This document shows positions 1 through 11,238 of a stretch of DNA of 64,000 nucleotides, piece by piece. Source of the DNA: Phoronis australis. Its lineage: Eukaryota; Phoronida; Phoronidae. The position numbers and the translations under genes are program-made. The notes beneath the pieces are model-generated. The model had not been told where the DNA came from, did not search any database, and saw only the letters and a program-made list of their open reading frames with translations. The stretch is taken from NCBI GenBank assembly GCA_002633005.1, contig NMRA01000382.1, positions 62,001 to 126,000 on the forward strand, given 5' to 3'. Within the stretch, counting starts at the first letter, position 1; every line of letters starts with the position of its first letter.

Positions 1-590
1 AAAGCGAGTACAGAGACATATGCTGGGAACACGACAACACCAATCACCACAGCTGGATATTGTAAGCTCCGATGTTTCTGTTTAGGTAACAGTCATATTT
101 TTTTCATTCTGTTGTATTTTAACCGAAATCACTCCTTCGAAGTCATACAGAAAGTAGCTACCGCTTTTTCTGCCACATGCGTTAATGACCATCTGTTCCC
201 TTGCAATGTTTTATGAATGAACCACAGGTCAGCATGTTTACTACAGAAAAAACAAAACATCGTGTGAATACTGGAAGGGGCATAGAAAGCTGGTCATATA
301 AACCTAAACAAGTTGACCCAGAAAATTACCGTCTGAATTCTGTTAGCTAAAGAGTACTTAGCAGTAATTTTAAAATGAACATGGATTTCATGACAACATT
401 CAACAAAAAACAACTTAGTAACATCAACGATAATTTGAAAAACGCTATCCCTGGCAGTGACATATGACCGAGGGACTTTAGAGTGATGACACGAAGATTA
501 ATGGACCAAAAACAAAGTCAAACAAATTAAAAGTTATTACAACGTTACACGGTTGTACTGCACAAGTTAGACGTTAACATGACGAAAGTT
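1..590. repeat. Direct repeat, copy 1 (continues left of window)
   Basis: This segment realigns with 1857-2387 in the same orientation. Shared landmarks are the CACCACAGCTGG block, TAAGCTCCGATGTT, GAAAGTAGCTACC and GTGTGAATACTGGAAGG, in the same order and spacing. Small indels and substitutions show an old duplication. No coding region was recognised in it. Confidence 0.8.
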
Positions 591-1856
591 CGCCTGGTCT
601 CAGAATTTTCAGGCCCTTATCACAAACAATATCTAACTACAATAAACACCAGGCTAATTGCTGACAGACACATCAGACCCATACTGAAAACCACAACTGA
701 CTGCAATGGGACTACTTTCCAAGAGTTGCATTGAATAAACAATTTGAGGGATATGGCTCAAACTGACACACAGTTTATAGCAATGGCAAAATTTCTGTGG
801 TAACGTGAACAGCAGCTAGAAATTATATAGCTGAACCAGTGAGACAACTGAAGACCCGAAATACCTATTTTAACAATACACTCAGAATCTCAGTATTTTT
901 ATGCAGATGTTAATCAAAGCATTGTCCTACGTAAACGAAGAAACTTCAAAATCTACAGATAAAACCAGAACCCAGTAAGGTCCAAGAAATAACAATGAAT
1001 TCAAGTACCACTTGTAGTTGTACTGCGGAGGCGGATCTACGGGGAGGGGGTTCATGGGGTTCAACCCTCCCCCAGGGACACGATTAAAAATAAAAAAAAT
1101 AAAAAAGCAGTTTCCAAGAAAACGAAATCAGATATTAAAAAACAAAAATAATCTCACACGGGTGGGGAGAAACACCCTCCCGACCTTCCCTCTGCTCGGT
1201 GCTACGCGCCTCAAATTCACGCAAATCCTACCCCCCACCCCCCCTCCCCCCCTTACTAAAAACGTAGATCTGCTACTGCTCATTACCAACTAAGCTTATG
1301 TAAAATCATAAAGACAAATATTTTTCTTCATCACAACCTGTTTATTCAATAAAGACTGACAAACATCTAATGAGAGACAATTAGAATCAAAGTTGCTTGA
1401 ACTGAACACGTTGTCAAACTTTAACATCCAGCAGACCTGCTGAGAATAATTAAAAACAACATGGATCCAGAAAAACAATAATCATTCATTCACCGATGAC
1501 AGAAGTATAGTGGTGCAGAAACCAACATAACAAGGTGATTTAGTGTAGGAACCACATACAAACACTTGTAAACTGGTGTATACACAGATATCACTTTTAG
1601 GACAATCAATGAATGTTCAGCAGGCCACATGAATATCGGATTTATTTATAAATTTTCACTTGGTTTACTAAACAAGTACATTCATTCATTGAATGAATTT
1701 TTAGCAGTTACATTATAAGAATATTTTCAACCACACGAAGTTGACAACGATATTTTAAAACAAAATGTCCATAGTATCGCACACATAAAGGAATGTGTTT
1801 GCCTTCGAGCAGTCAAATTCTGCGCATATTTACTTTAAGTCTGATTTGGGTCCCCG
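591..1856. other. Spacer between direct repeats, with a G/C-homopolymer repeat end
   Basis: No gene was recognised. At about 1019-1260 there is an unusual G- and C-run-rich patch (GGGGAGGGGG and a long C tract near 1229-1251). It resembles the low-complexity 'GGCGGAT...' ends of other transposon fragments in this window (19360-19468, 27685-27775). The remainder is AT-rich with no motif I can name. Confidence 0.4.
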
Positions 1857-2387
1857 AAAGCTAGTACATAGAAATATGCTGGGAACAAGACAGCACCAAT
1901 CACCACAGCTGGTGATTATAAGCTCCGATGTTCCTGCTTTTCATTCTGTTGTATTTTAACCGATATCACTGCTGCGAAGTCATACAGAAAGTAGCTACCA
2001 CTTTTTCTGCCACATGTGCTAATGATCATCTTGTCTCTTGCAATGCTTTATATATGAATGAACCGAAGGTGAGCTTGTTTACTACAGAAATAAACAAAAC
2101 ATGGTGTGAATACTGGAAGGGACTTGCTCGTATAAAACAAAACAAGTTAGCTAAATAGTACTATGCTACGTGCTACCTTACAAGTAATTTGAAAATGAAC
2201 ATGGATTTCATGACAGTATTCAATAAAGAAACAACTTAGTAACAACAACGCTAATTTGAAAATGGCAGCAACATATGGCCGAGGATTTTACAGTCATGAC
2301 ACGAAGACCAATGGACCAAAACAAACTCAAACACATTAAAAGTTATAACAACATTACACGGTTGTACTGCACAAGTTAGATGTTAAT
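1857..2387. repeat. Direct repeat, copy 2
   Basis: Second copy of the 1-590 segment, same orientation, about 1.86 kb downstream. It ends where the 2.9-kb tandem duplication begins (GAGAATATTCTGG at 2388). A 76-codon open frame at 1928-2158 is not preserved in copy 1, so it is not read as a gene. Confidence 0.8.
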
Positions 2388-5290
2388 GAGAATATTCTGG
2401 CTCTGTCTTAAGGGGCTTATTTTTATGAGTGGATAATCTGATTGGTTCACGTTTCATATAGAGTAGGATATTCTTCTTTTTCTTCAACAATAAGATTTTA
2501 AGTGACATCTCTAGCTTAGTAAATAGTTTTTTTTAATTTCAGATATATGCAAACATTGGTAAAGCGTTTTTTTAAATTTTGACCTTTCCTTTCTGTTTAG
2601 TCCGTTTAAATTTTACGGAATAAATGGGCTTTTTACCACAACCAAACTGTTCATTAAAAATACCCCAGAGTTCAACTTTTGCAGACTGCCTGGGATTGCC
2701 ACTTTAAGTCCATGGTAAGGGTATATGCTTTAACTTGCTGTAATGCTCTCACCAGAATCGAACACAAGTACGATTTTATATTTGATCTAGACTTAGTGAG
2801 AGATGGTAAATTCTTTTGGATTTTGCCACGTTTTGCTATTATCATCGCGTGTACCTCAATTTGGGTTAAATTTTGCGATTATAGAACCAACATTTTAACG
2901 AGTACGTCTGATCCTCTTCTGTGTGTGACGAGCATTCTGCCTCAGATAGAATTATTTTCATGTATGCAAATTATTGTTCACTGCTTGGCATGAACGCACC
3001 CGGGGGGGGCTCGGGGGCTCAAACGAGCTCCCCAGTTTGACAAATTTGGGCAAAAAGGTCCGCCTCAGCGAAACAAAAAGTCCGAGTAAACGAGACAAAA
3101 ATCCACAAAGTCCACAGGAAATCGGCGGGGATGCACAATCCGTAGGCCTGGACCTAGTGGCCACGTTTTTTTCTTGGTCTTCGTTGATTTTTTTCAGTAA
3201 AAGGTCCGCACACCAAAAAATAGACCCCACCATATTTTAAGCTGGGTGCGAGCATTTTTGGCATATTGGAAACTCTTTCTTGTCGTTAATCCATTTAATA
3301 CCAAAAAGGTATAAATTATCCTGGGTGCCAAAATCTAATGAAACAGACACTGACATAATATAAAACGAATAACTAATTAGTGATTGCATGTGTAAATGTT
3401 ACTAATAGTTAATTGAAGGGCATTGGGTACTGTGAGTACATACATAGTAATTTCAATGATTCTGGGGTATTTTGGTGCTGTCTTGTAACTGGAGTCTCCG
3501 ATCGATTTCTCCTAGTTATGTCTCCACTGTCATGTATGAAACAATATCAGTGCATGTTTGAAGTGGGTGAAGGTCAAATAAAATAAACAAAGACACGCAG
3601 GGTACAGACTACTGTACATCAGTGGAATTCCAGGAACTATGATGTTGAAGCATGCAATACACAGTTACAGCCATACGGCTCATGACCCTTGGTCTGTAAA
3701 TGACCACTGTGTAACTGACTTGTTTACTTCAATATGGTTAAACAAGTATATGGGGGAAGTGTGATTGAACATACAACCAAAACAAATTCTGGGAGCAAGA
3801 AAACCACTAAAATGTTACAAATAAGTGGATTTTGTTATCATTTTTGAGATCGACACTTGAATTTTTATAGTTACCTAATGACAGACCTCACATTCAACCA
3901 CGAAAAAAGAACAATGTATAAAATTGTAACGCTAGTGCATTCCTAAGCTGTCAGGTCACCATGCTTAGCTTCAGTCATATTTAGGGATGCATATAACGTT
4001 TTTCTCAACTTGAATTACCTGAAATGTACAGGAAGCCTGTTGAGGGGGTGTTTTTTATCCTTATTGTTCATAACAAGTATAATTTTTCTTTGATTGAGTT
4101 CAATGAACAAGTATTTAGCTTACACATTAAAATAAAAGCTATAAATAATGAATAAACAAAAACCGGATTGGCTTATTTGGGTTAATAATGTCTCACGCAT
4201 TCTCTGTGTAAATGGTCATTAATTAACAAACAAAAAGTACCCCATTTAATGCCATTAAAAGAGTGCAACTTCGTGGAAAAAAATAACCAGCCTTCTGAAT
4301 TTCTACGGCACTCTAACTCTAATATCCGATGTTTCACCAAAAAGGATGTTTTTCAAAAGTATTTTTGTAGAAAACTAATTTTTACGTTTCTTAAGCTCAG
4401 CCGAAGAATATAAAAGGCATTGAAAACGAGATTTTATCAACACAAGTTTTATGCATAATATTTAAAAACAGCAAAAGTATATTATCTTACCTCGCTCATT
4501 TTTGTTGGTTTGGTAGCAATCGTTTCGTGATTCGGCTTCCACCAACCGTTTGATGTTTTGACCGGGCCAACCGGGAATCATCCGACGATTAAGTCACCAT
4601 TTGGAATTCCTATACAATAATTCCGTTGGTCCAATGTCCACATTCGTGGACAGCTTAGCAACTGCCACCAACTTTAAAGAAATTCTGCCATTGTTTTGTT
4701 TCTTGTCCTACTCAATATTATTCATTTAAATGAATGACACTAAGTGACCAAACTAAACCAACTTACCCATGCAAGTACAGTATCATTGCTCAAGTAAAAT
4801 AGTTCGTAGTATATTATATACCTGTCAAAATATTATATCCACTGTTACGAAAGTAACAGCAAGCTCTAAACAGTGTAGGAACGAAACTAATTATTAAAAT
4901 GTTTGAAATAAAACACTAGGGTATTTACTGACAATTACTACATCTTTTGTATTCACACACCGCCTTCATATCAACTGGTCATTTTGTAAAATCATAAGTA
5001 TTGGGTGTAGAAAAAAAATTCGATGTTATGTTATACCCTGTTTTTGTGCTGTTCTTGTTTTTTCTAACGAAAAGTCTCCAAATAGTTCATAAAAATAATT
5101 TATCTAGTACACAGAATAATAGGCCTGGCAGCTAACTGCTTGTGGCTGGGTGTCAAGTTCCAATGTTTACTATTTCTAATACTAGTGACAACAGGGGGTT
5201 GGTAAGTTGACACTTTCTAGGTTATAAACAAAACCTGAGTATGAGGGCCGTACAGTGGTAGCTGGAGACCAGGCGAGCTTTTCTCATGAT
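2388..5290. repeat. Large tandem duplication, copy A (about 2.9 kb)
   Basis: The whole block recurs directly downstream at 5291-8058 in the same orientation. Both copies begin GAGAATATTCTGGCTC and end with GGAGACCAGGC followed by AGCTT. Internal landmarks recur in order, for example GACCGGGCCAACCGGGAATC near 4560 and 7387. Short open frames inside are broken differently in the two copies, so neither looks protein-coding. Confidence 0.9.
2980..3265. mobile_element. MITE-like repeat, inserted in tandem copy A
   Basis: A segment of about 285 bp, bounded by related ends (GGCATGAACGCACCC at the left; GGGTGCGAGCATTTTTGGC at the right). It recurs in the opposite orientation at 26655-26910 and partly near 5888-6070. 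The reverse copy shares CTAAAATATGG, GACCTTTTACT and the G/C-rich inner block. Open frames on both strands overlap it completely and are attributed to skewed composition. The superfamily is unknown. Confidence 0.5.
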
Positions 5291-8058
5291 GAGAATATTC
5301 TGGCTCCGTCTTAGGGGCTTATTTTTATGAGCTGATATGTTCACGTTTCATATAGAGTAGGGTATTTTTCTTTTTCTTCAACAATATGATATTTAATGAC
5401 ATCTCTTGCTTATTAAATAGTTTTTTTGTTCTCAGATATATGCAAACATTGCTAAAGCGATTTTTTTATTTTTGATTTTAATCTTTCCTTTGTGTTTAGT
5501 CCGTTTTAATTTTACGGACTAAAAGGGCTTTTTACCACCACCAAACTGTTTTTTATTTTTTTATTGATAGAAAATTCATTAAAAATACCAGAGTTCAAAT
5601 TCTGCAGACTGCCTGTGATTGCCACTTTTAAGTTCATGGTAAGGGTATATACTTTATCTTGCTGTAATGTTCTCATGAGAATCGAACGCAAGTACGATTT
5701 TATATTTGATCTGGACTTAGTGAGAATTTGCCATGTTTTCCTATTATCATCGCGTGTACCTCATTTTGGGTTACTTTTTGACATTATAGAACCAAAATTT
5801 TCACGAGTACGTCTGATCCTCTTCTGTGTTTTACAAGCCTACTGCCTCAGATAGAATTGTTTCACGTCGGCAAATTATTGCTCACCGCTTGGCATGGACA
5901 CACCCAGGGGGGAGGGGGGCTCAAACAGACTCCCCAGTTTGGCGAACTGGGGAAAAAGGTCCGTCTCAGGGAAACAAAAAGTCCGAGTAAACGAGACAAA
6001 AATGTACAAAGCCCACAGGAATTCGGAGCGGATGCACAATCCATAGGCTTGAACCTACAGCTGTAGTGGCCACGTTTTTTTATTCTTAGTCCTCTTTGAT
6101 TTTTTTCTTGTCTTTAATACATTAAATACCAAAAACGTATAAAGTACCCTGGGTGCCAAAATCTAATGAAACAGACACCAACATGACATAAAATGAATAA
6201 CCAATTAGGGATTGCATGTGTAAATGTTACAAATGCTTAATTGAAGAGCATTGGGTACTGTGGGTACATACATAGCAATTTCAATGTTTTGGGGATATTT
6301 TGGTGCTGTCTTCTGACTGAAGTCTCCGATCTATTTCTCTAAGTTATGTCTCCAGTGTTATGTATGAAACAGTCTCAGTGCATATTTAAAGTGGATGCAG
6401 GGCAAATAAACTACACAAGACATGGAGGGTACAGACTACTGTACATGTGATTCCGGGAACTATGATGTTGAAGGATAGTCAGCCACAGTTACGGCCATAT
6501 GGCTCATGACCCTTGGTCTGTGAATGACCACTTTGGAACTGCCTTGTTTATTTCAATATCGTTAAACAAGTATATTGGTGAAGTTTGATCAAGCATATAA
6601 CCAAAACAAATTCTGGGAGCAAGAAAACCATTAAAAAGTTGCAAATAAGTGGATTTTTGTTATCATTTTTGAGACTGACACTTGATTTTTTATCGTTACC
6701 TAATAGAAGACCTTACATGTACATTCAACCATGAATAAAGAACAATTTATAAAATTGTGACACTAGTGCACATTGATTGTCTCCAGTCATGTTTTGGAAT
6801 GCATAAAACGTTTTTCTCAACTTGAATTACCTGAAATGAAAAAGAAGCCGGTTGAGGGGGTGTTTTTATCCTGATTGTTCATAACAAGAATGGTTTTAAT
6901 TTGATTGATTTCAATGAACAAGTACTTAGCTTACACATTCAAATAAAAATCTATCAGAAATGAATAAACGAAAATCGGATTGGCTTATTTGGGTTAATAA
7001 TGTCTCACGCATTCCCTGCGTAAATTGACATCAATAATGTCACGAACACCACTAACAAACAAAAAGTACCTCATTTAATCCAATTAAAACAGTGCGACTT
7101 CGTGTAAAAATAATCAGCCATATAACTTTCTATGGCACTCTAACTTTAAAATTCGATGTTTCATCAAAAATGACGTTTTTCAAAAGTATATTTGTAGAAA
7201 ACTTATTTTTACGTTTCTTAAGCTCAGCCGAAGTGTTTAAAACGCATTGAAAACAAGATTTTATCAACAAAGGTTTAAGCATAATATTTAAAAAACGGCA
7301 AAGGTTTATTGTCTTACCTCGCTCATTTTTGTTGTTTTGGTAGCAATCGTTTCGTGATTCGGCTTTCACCGATCGTTTGATGTTTTGACCGGGCCAACCG
7401 GGAATCATGCGACGATTAAGTCACCATTCGGAATTCAAATAATAATTCCGTTAGTGCAATGTCCGGAATTCTGTCATTGTTTTATTTCTTGTCCTACTCA
7501 CTGTTATTCATTTACATGAATGACACTAGTGACCAAACTAAACCAACTTACCTTTGCATATACAGTATCATTGCTCAAGTAAAATAGTTAGTAGTATAGT
7601 ATATAGCGGTCAAAATATTCTAACCGCTGTTACGAAAGTAACATCATGTTCTAAACAGTGTAGGAACGAAACTAAATATAAAATGTTTGATATAAAACAC
7701 TTGACAATAACTACAACTTTTGTATTCATAAACCGCCTTCACATCAACTGGTCATTTTGTGAAATCTCAAGTATTTCGTGTAGAAAAAAAAATCCGATGT
7801 TATGTCATGCCCTGTTTTTGTGCTGTTCTTTTTATAACAAAACGTCTTCAAATAATTCATAAAAATAAGTTATCTAGTGTACAAAATAATTGGCCTGGCA
7901 GCTAACGGCTTGTGGCTGGGTGTAACGTTCCAATGTTTACTATTTCTACTACTAGAGACAACAGGGGGTTAGTAAGTTGATAGTTTCTAGGTTATAAGCA
8001 GAACATCAGTAGGAGGACCGTAGAGCTGTAGCTGGAGACCAGGCAAGCTTTCCCCATG
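5291..8058. repeat. Large tandem duplication, copy B (about 2.8 kb)
   Basis: Second copy of 2388-5290, directly abutting copy A. It is slightly shorter because of internal indels, including loss of most of the right half of the MITE-like insert near 6070-6110. No conserved open reading frame spans both copies. Confidence 0.9.
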
Positions 8059-8224
8059 CTGTTATGATTCATGTATGTCACTATATAAGTGTATGATCGC
8101 ATGGAGTGTAACCGAATCAGTAGTATCAGTAGAAGAGTATGTAACTAGATAGATTATTGTCACGGCGTGCCAATAATGGACTCTGCGCGTGCGTATTACT
8201 GGAAATATTATGGGAAGTTACTGA

Positions 8225-9123
8225 CAGCAACCCGTTTACCAATATGAAAAGGAATTCTTTAAAATTGTAGGAGAAATTACATATTAATTTTTGATGACCT
8301 TTCCACTAATTGACCTCTTCCGGTGCATTATGAGCCCCAATGAGGGAGTAATTGTTAACTCGATTAAAAGTGTAGTTAATGCTAATAATCACATATTTTT
8401 TACTTTAAGCACTTCAGAATACAAGATTAATGAATTGGCCAAACTTTCAGAAGAAAAATGCACCTAATGACCATATGGGTGCACTAAATTACCTGAAAAT
8501 TTAGAATTCAAACTCAATCGCACTTAGTAAACAGATACGTAATTCTGAAATCTCTACCTCGAAATTTTAGTTTGCACTCAATGACCTTTGACCTATTTTT
8601 CTGATTGTTTAGGCTTATTGTGAAGTAAAGTAGGGTATTCACTTGGCATGTTGACTTACACCAGTGTGATGAAATTGAAAAGAATTCCTTGAAAAACGTA
8701 AGATATAACATTTTGAACGTTACAAGACCTTTGCACTAATTGACCTTATCCGGTGCATTTTAAGCATCTTTAGGAGAATTATTGCAAAGCCCATGGAAAA
8801 TGTGTTTAACGCTGAGAATCACAGTTGTCTAACGGTTGACACATCACAATACTTGCTGATTGAAAAGCTCAAATTTTCAGAAGAAAAATGCACCTAATGA
8901 CCCCATGTTTGCACAGAATTACCTGAAACTTGGGATTCCGATTTGGTTTCCCTGTGGCAATCAGACCTGTCAATTTGAAGTGTCTAGCTCAAAATTTTAG
9001 TTTGTACCTAATGACCTTTGACCTATTTTACCTGATTGGATGACCCGATTACTTAGAAAAGTAATTTTTTTAATTGTCATGTTGACTTATACCTGTGCAC
9101 CGAATTTGAAAAAGGTACCTTAA
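8225..9123 (+). repeat. Array of about 430-bp tandem units (units 1, 2 and start of 3)
   Basis: Units repeat every ~430 bp. TCAGAAGAAAAATGCACCTA occurs near 8447 and 8878, ATGACCTTTGACCTATTTT near 8584 and 9013, and AATTGACCTNNTCCGGTGCAT near 8308 and 8737. Unit 3 begins near 9100 and is interrupted by the transposon at 9124. Reverse-orientation units occur at 13690-14720. Non-coding; likely part of an old dispersed repeat. Confidence 0.8.
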
Positions 9124-9280
9124 AGGCGAAGGCAACCCTTTTCCATGTCATTTTGAGCTAAAATAAGGTTGGTTGGTTATCCTAGACGTATTTTCCACTT
9201 AATTACAGCTTTTCGTAATTTGATAAATTACTCGTCCGCTACTCCGGAAGTGACGTTTTAGGAGGCAAGCGTTTCCCGCC
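9124..9280 (+). repeat. Left terminal inverted repeat (157 bp) of the TTAA transposon
   Basis: Pairs along its full length with 10661-10817. Shared blocks include GGTTGGTTGGTTATCCTAGA, CTCGTCCGCTACTCCGGAAG and TTTTAGGAGGCAAGC. The P2X7-C-like ORF starts shortly inside it, so the TIR may supply its promoter (inference). Confidence 0.9.
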
Positions 9281-9462
9281 ACTTGGTTTTGCGTTGACTT
9301 TAGCGTGCAAATCTGTTCTATTCTACTTTTGTTTTGTGCTGTTTTTCAACAATTGTCGCCACCACTTTCCATCGGCGAGTATTCTGCGGCAAGATTAGGT
9401 TAGTAAAGAACTCAACTACGTTGGATTTAGGGATTAATTGTTTAGTGTGTTGTAAGCTGAAA

Positions 9463-9861
9463 ATGGCTGGAGTAGTCGGTGACCCGTATCACAGTGACAG
9501 TAGTGTGAGTGACGGGGACCTTGTTCACAGAAGTGGTGACGAGGAATTTTTTCACGGACATTCAGCGGGTCGGTACATGTTTGAGCCCGAGTATAACGAG
9601 GCAGAGTACGCACAGGCACAGGCAGCTGTTGAGAGAAACGAGGCGGCTACTGAGGACAGACGTGGTGACACATCTTGTTGTAAATGCACTGTGTGCGTTG
9701 TTATGCCTACGTCAATGGAATGCTTGTGCTGTTCAGAGTTCGACGAGGCCAATCCACTACTGAACATGGTTAAGTGGACCTCCGGCATACCACGGACAGA
9801 GGAACAACTGTCCCACTTGCCAGAGTGTCCCGCGACACACTCCCACTGGATGGTGTCCTGA
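9463..9861 (+). CDS. P2X7 receptor C-terminal-like (cysteine-rich) protein, transposon-borne
   Basis: A 132-residue protein from the ATG at 9463; the frame is open upstream to 9334, but the 9463 Met begins the recognisable part. An acidic/serine N-terminus leads to YMFEPEY (38-44), then a cysteine cluster (Cys 72, 73, 75, 78, 87, 89, 90) in the pattern SCCKCTVCVVMPTSMECLCC. This matches the cytoplasmic zinc-binding Cys region of P2X7 receptors and their many invertebrate soluble relatives, where C-x-C-x2-C...MPT-x2-EC-x-CC is typical. There is no channel part and the domain's second half is missing or unrecognisable, so the protein looks truncated or continues by splicing. The stop lies 14 bp from the end of the opposing minus-strand ORF. 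What it does for the transposon is unknown; nucleic-acid or protein binding through zinc is a guess. Confidence 0.75.
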   Translation: MAGVVGDPYHSDSSVSDGDLVHRSGDEEFFHGHSAGRYMFEPEYNEAEYAQAQAAVERNEAATEDRRGDTSCCKCTVCVVMPTSMECLCCSEFDEANPLLNMVKWTSGIPRTEEQLSHLPECPATHSHWMVS

Positions 9862-9874
9862 GCACCCAAACTGC

Positions 9875-10207
9875 TTACATCGTGTCTTGTGACTCCCTCG
9901 CCACACACCTGTCACCTTCTAAATAGCTCCAATACAAGTCCACAATAAACTTATCAAAGTTTGTCTCACCGATCTGTTCACTGGATGACGAACTGTCCTC
10001 TTCACTGGGTGTCGAACTGAGCCTGTAATCACTCCCACTACTCAATATTGCTGCAGGGCTGCTTAGAGGCTCTGAGCTGGAGAAAACAACACAGGGCGAA
10101 TCACTACTGGTTCCAGGAATTGAACGCTTGGGGTACTTTCGGAGGCACGGGTGACAGTAGATGAAGTGCCTCCACTGGCTCCAGTCACTGTACTGGCCAC
10201 AGCTCAC
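9875..10207 (-). CDS. Ser-rich ORF, probable continuation of the THAP protein
   Basis: 110 codons, minus strand, downstream of the THAP ORF and convergent with the P2X7-C-like ORF. The N-terminal part has aromatic and cysteine residues (CGQYSDWSQWRHFIYCHPC), then a long Ser/Pro/Asp/Glu-rich stretch, and the end is WSYLEGDRCVA. The frame is open upstream of its first Met for at least 15 codons (QCPVATPEKCVVEARSLV), which suggests the true start lies in the THAP ORF and that a frameshift or intron separates them. No catalytic motif was recognised. It could be a linker or activation-like tail of a THAP protein. Confidence 0.5.
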   Translation of the reverse strand: MSCGQYSDWSQWRHFIYCHPCLRKYPKRSIPGTSSDSPCVVFSSSEPLSSPAAILSSGSDYRLSSTPSEEDSSSSSEQIGETNFDKFIVDLYWSYLEGDRCVARESQDTM

Positions 10208-10324
10208 GAGGCTTCTCGCTTCAACAACGCACTTCTCGGGGGTGGCTACGGGGCACTGCCGGGAATGAACACAGACGGAATGGCATCCTTCTTCAGACGT
10301 TGTTTCGCAGGGACCTTCATCAGT

Positions 10325-10552
10325 TCAGCGTAGAAAATCCCTTTCATAATCGGACGGAAGAAAGTGCTTGCCACACACACGGTAATTCTCCACTGCTTTG
10401 TACGTTGCTTGGACGAGTAACGCTGCGTTTTTCACACGAACGAGCCAATTACGGCGAAGTGTGTCATCCATCGGAAAGCGATGCAAATGTACTCCCAAAG
10501 CGCGCGTGAGCAGATAATTAGTACATCCTGGTACGCAGCAACAGTGTGGCAT
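10325..10552 (-). CDS. THAP-type zinc-finger protein (frameshifted), transposon-borne
   Basis: 75 residues from the ATG at 10552 (minus strand). The C2CH THAP finger is clear: MPHCCCVPGC at 1-10, HRFP at 24-27, invariant Trp at 36 (NWLVRV) and VCGKHF at 59-64, giving Cys10-x49-Cys60-x2-His63, within family spacing. The frame stops after DYERDFLR. One base out of frame, directly downstream, it continues with a Lys-rich segment and AIPSVF (10267-10284), matching the AVPTIF box that closes THAP domains. A single-base indel has therefore split the domain. THAP fingers bind DNA, and in P-element and Kolobok transposases they recognise the transposon ends; the same role is likely here but not shown. 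The start codon lies about 110 bp inside the right TIR. Confidence 0.8.
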   Translation of the reverse strand: MPHCCCVPGCTNYLLTRALGVHLHRFPMDDTLRRNWLVRVKNAALLVQATYKAVENYRVCGKHFLPSDYERDFLR

Positions 10553-10660
10553 GTTGACTGACTTGCAAATGAAAGCAAACGACGACGGAACTGAACACAA
10601 CCGAGGTAGAACAATGACTGACTCGGCAGCTCTCACAGTCAGACTATATGAAAAGAAATT

Positions 10661-10817
10661 GGCGCGAAATGCTTGCCTCCTAAAACGTTACTTCCGGAGT
10701 AGCGGACGAGTAATTAATAAAATTACGAAAAGCTGTAATTAAGTGGAAAATATGTCTAGGATAACCAACCAACCTTATTTTAGCTCAAAATGACATGAAA
10801 AAAGGTTGCCTTCGCCT
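10661..10817 (-). repeat. Right terminal inverted repeat (157 bp) of the TTAA transposon
   Basis: Reverse complement of 9124-9280 with few differences; it ends GGTTGCCTTCGCCT immediately before TTAA. It is the likely promoter side for the minus-strand THAP ORF. Confidence 0.9.
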
Positions 10818-10995
10818 TTAAAAACTGAAGGAGAAGTAGCATTTTGAAAATTATATGACCTTTGCACCAAACGACCTCTTCTGGTGCAACATGGAATATG
10901 ATTATATAACCAATCAAAATTAATATACTGTCATAAGTCATATGCTGAATTTAAAGACCTTACCTGCACCCATTTTGGAGTCATTAAGCCTCAAA
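10818..10995 (+). repeat. 430-bp unit 3, resumed after the transposon
   Basis: The sequence AAACTGAAGGAGAAGTAGCA continues the unit interrupted at 9123, with GACCTTTGCACCAAACGACC matching the same position in units 1 and 2. It ends in GGAGTCATTAAGCCTCAAAG, a motif whose reverse form appears near 13733 in the opposite-orientation array. Confidence 0.75.
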
Positions 10996-11027
10996 GCTGG
11001 TCGGAAGAAGAATAAGAATAAGAAGAA

Positions 11028-11203
11028 TAAAATTGAAGAAAACCCAGGAACAACAGTACTCTGCGTTTACACGCGCAGAGTAATAAGAATAAAACTGAAG
11101 AAAACCCAGGAACAACAGTACTCTGCGCTTACACGCGCAGAGTAATAAAATTGAAGAAAACCCAGGAACAACAGTACTCTGCGCTTACACGCGCAGAGTA
11201 ATA
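11028..11203 (+). repeat. Three-copy minisatellite with a perfect hairpin in each unit
   Basis: Units of about 55-62 bp share GAAGAAAACCCAGGAACAAC followed by TACTCTGCGCTTACACGCGC and AGAGTA. The latter folds into a 10-bp stem (TACTCTGCGC/GCGCAGAGTA) with a TTACAC loop. Hairpins lie at 11057-11082 (one mismatch), 11119-11144 and 11174-11199. The array follows an A/G-rich AAGAATAAG tract at the end of the 430-bp repeat, so it may be the 3' tail of that element. Confidence 0.85.
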
Positions 11204-11238
11204 AAACTATATTATCCCCCGTCAGACTAGTATTATCC

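Larger units (their letters stand above)
9124..10817. mobile_element. TTAA-flanked TIR DNA transposon, Kolobok-like, carrying two convergent ORFs
   Basis: The element is 1,694 bp. Its outermost bases are AGGCGAAGGCAACC at the left and the reverse complement at the right, and TTAA flanks both sides (9120-9123 and 10818-10821). The terminal inverted repeats are about 157 bp. The empty site is visible by comparison: the interrupted 430-bp unit joins up at TTAA exactly as the intact unit near 8690 does. Inside are a plus-strand P2X7-C-like ORF and a minus-strand THAP ORF, meeting tail to tail. TTAA duplication plus a THAP finger point to the Kolobok superfamily; piggyBac also uses TTAA. No DDE transposase core is visible, so the copy is probably non-autonomous or internally deleted. 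Confidence 0.85.

Noticed and set aside
2958-3240. Overlapping 88- and 91-codon ORFs on both strands
   Set aside because: They are mirror frames over a G/C-rich MITE-like repeat and are not preserved in the copies at 5857-6066 and 26655-26910.
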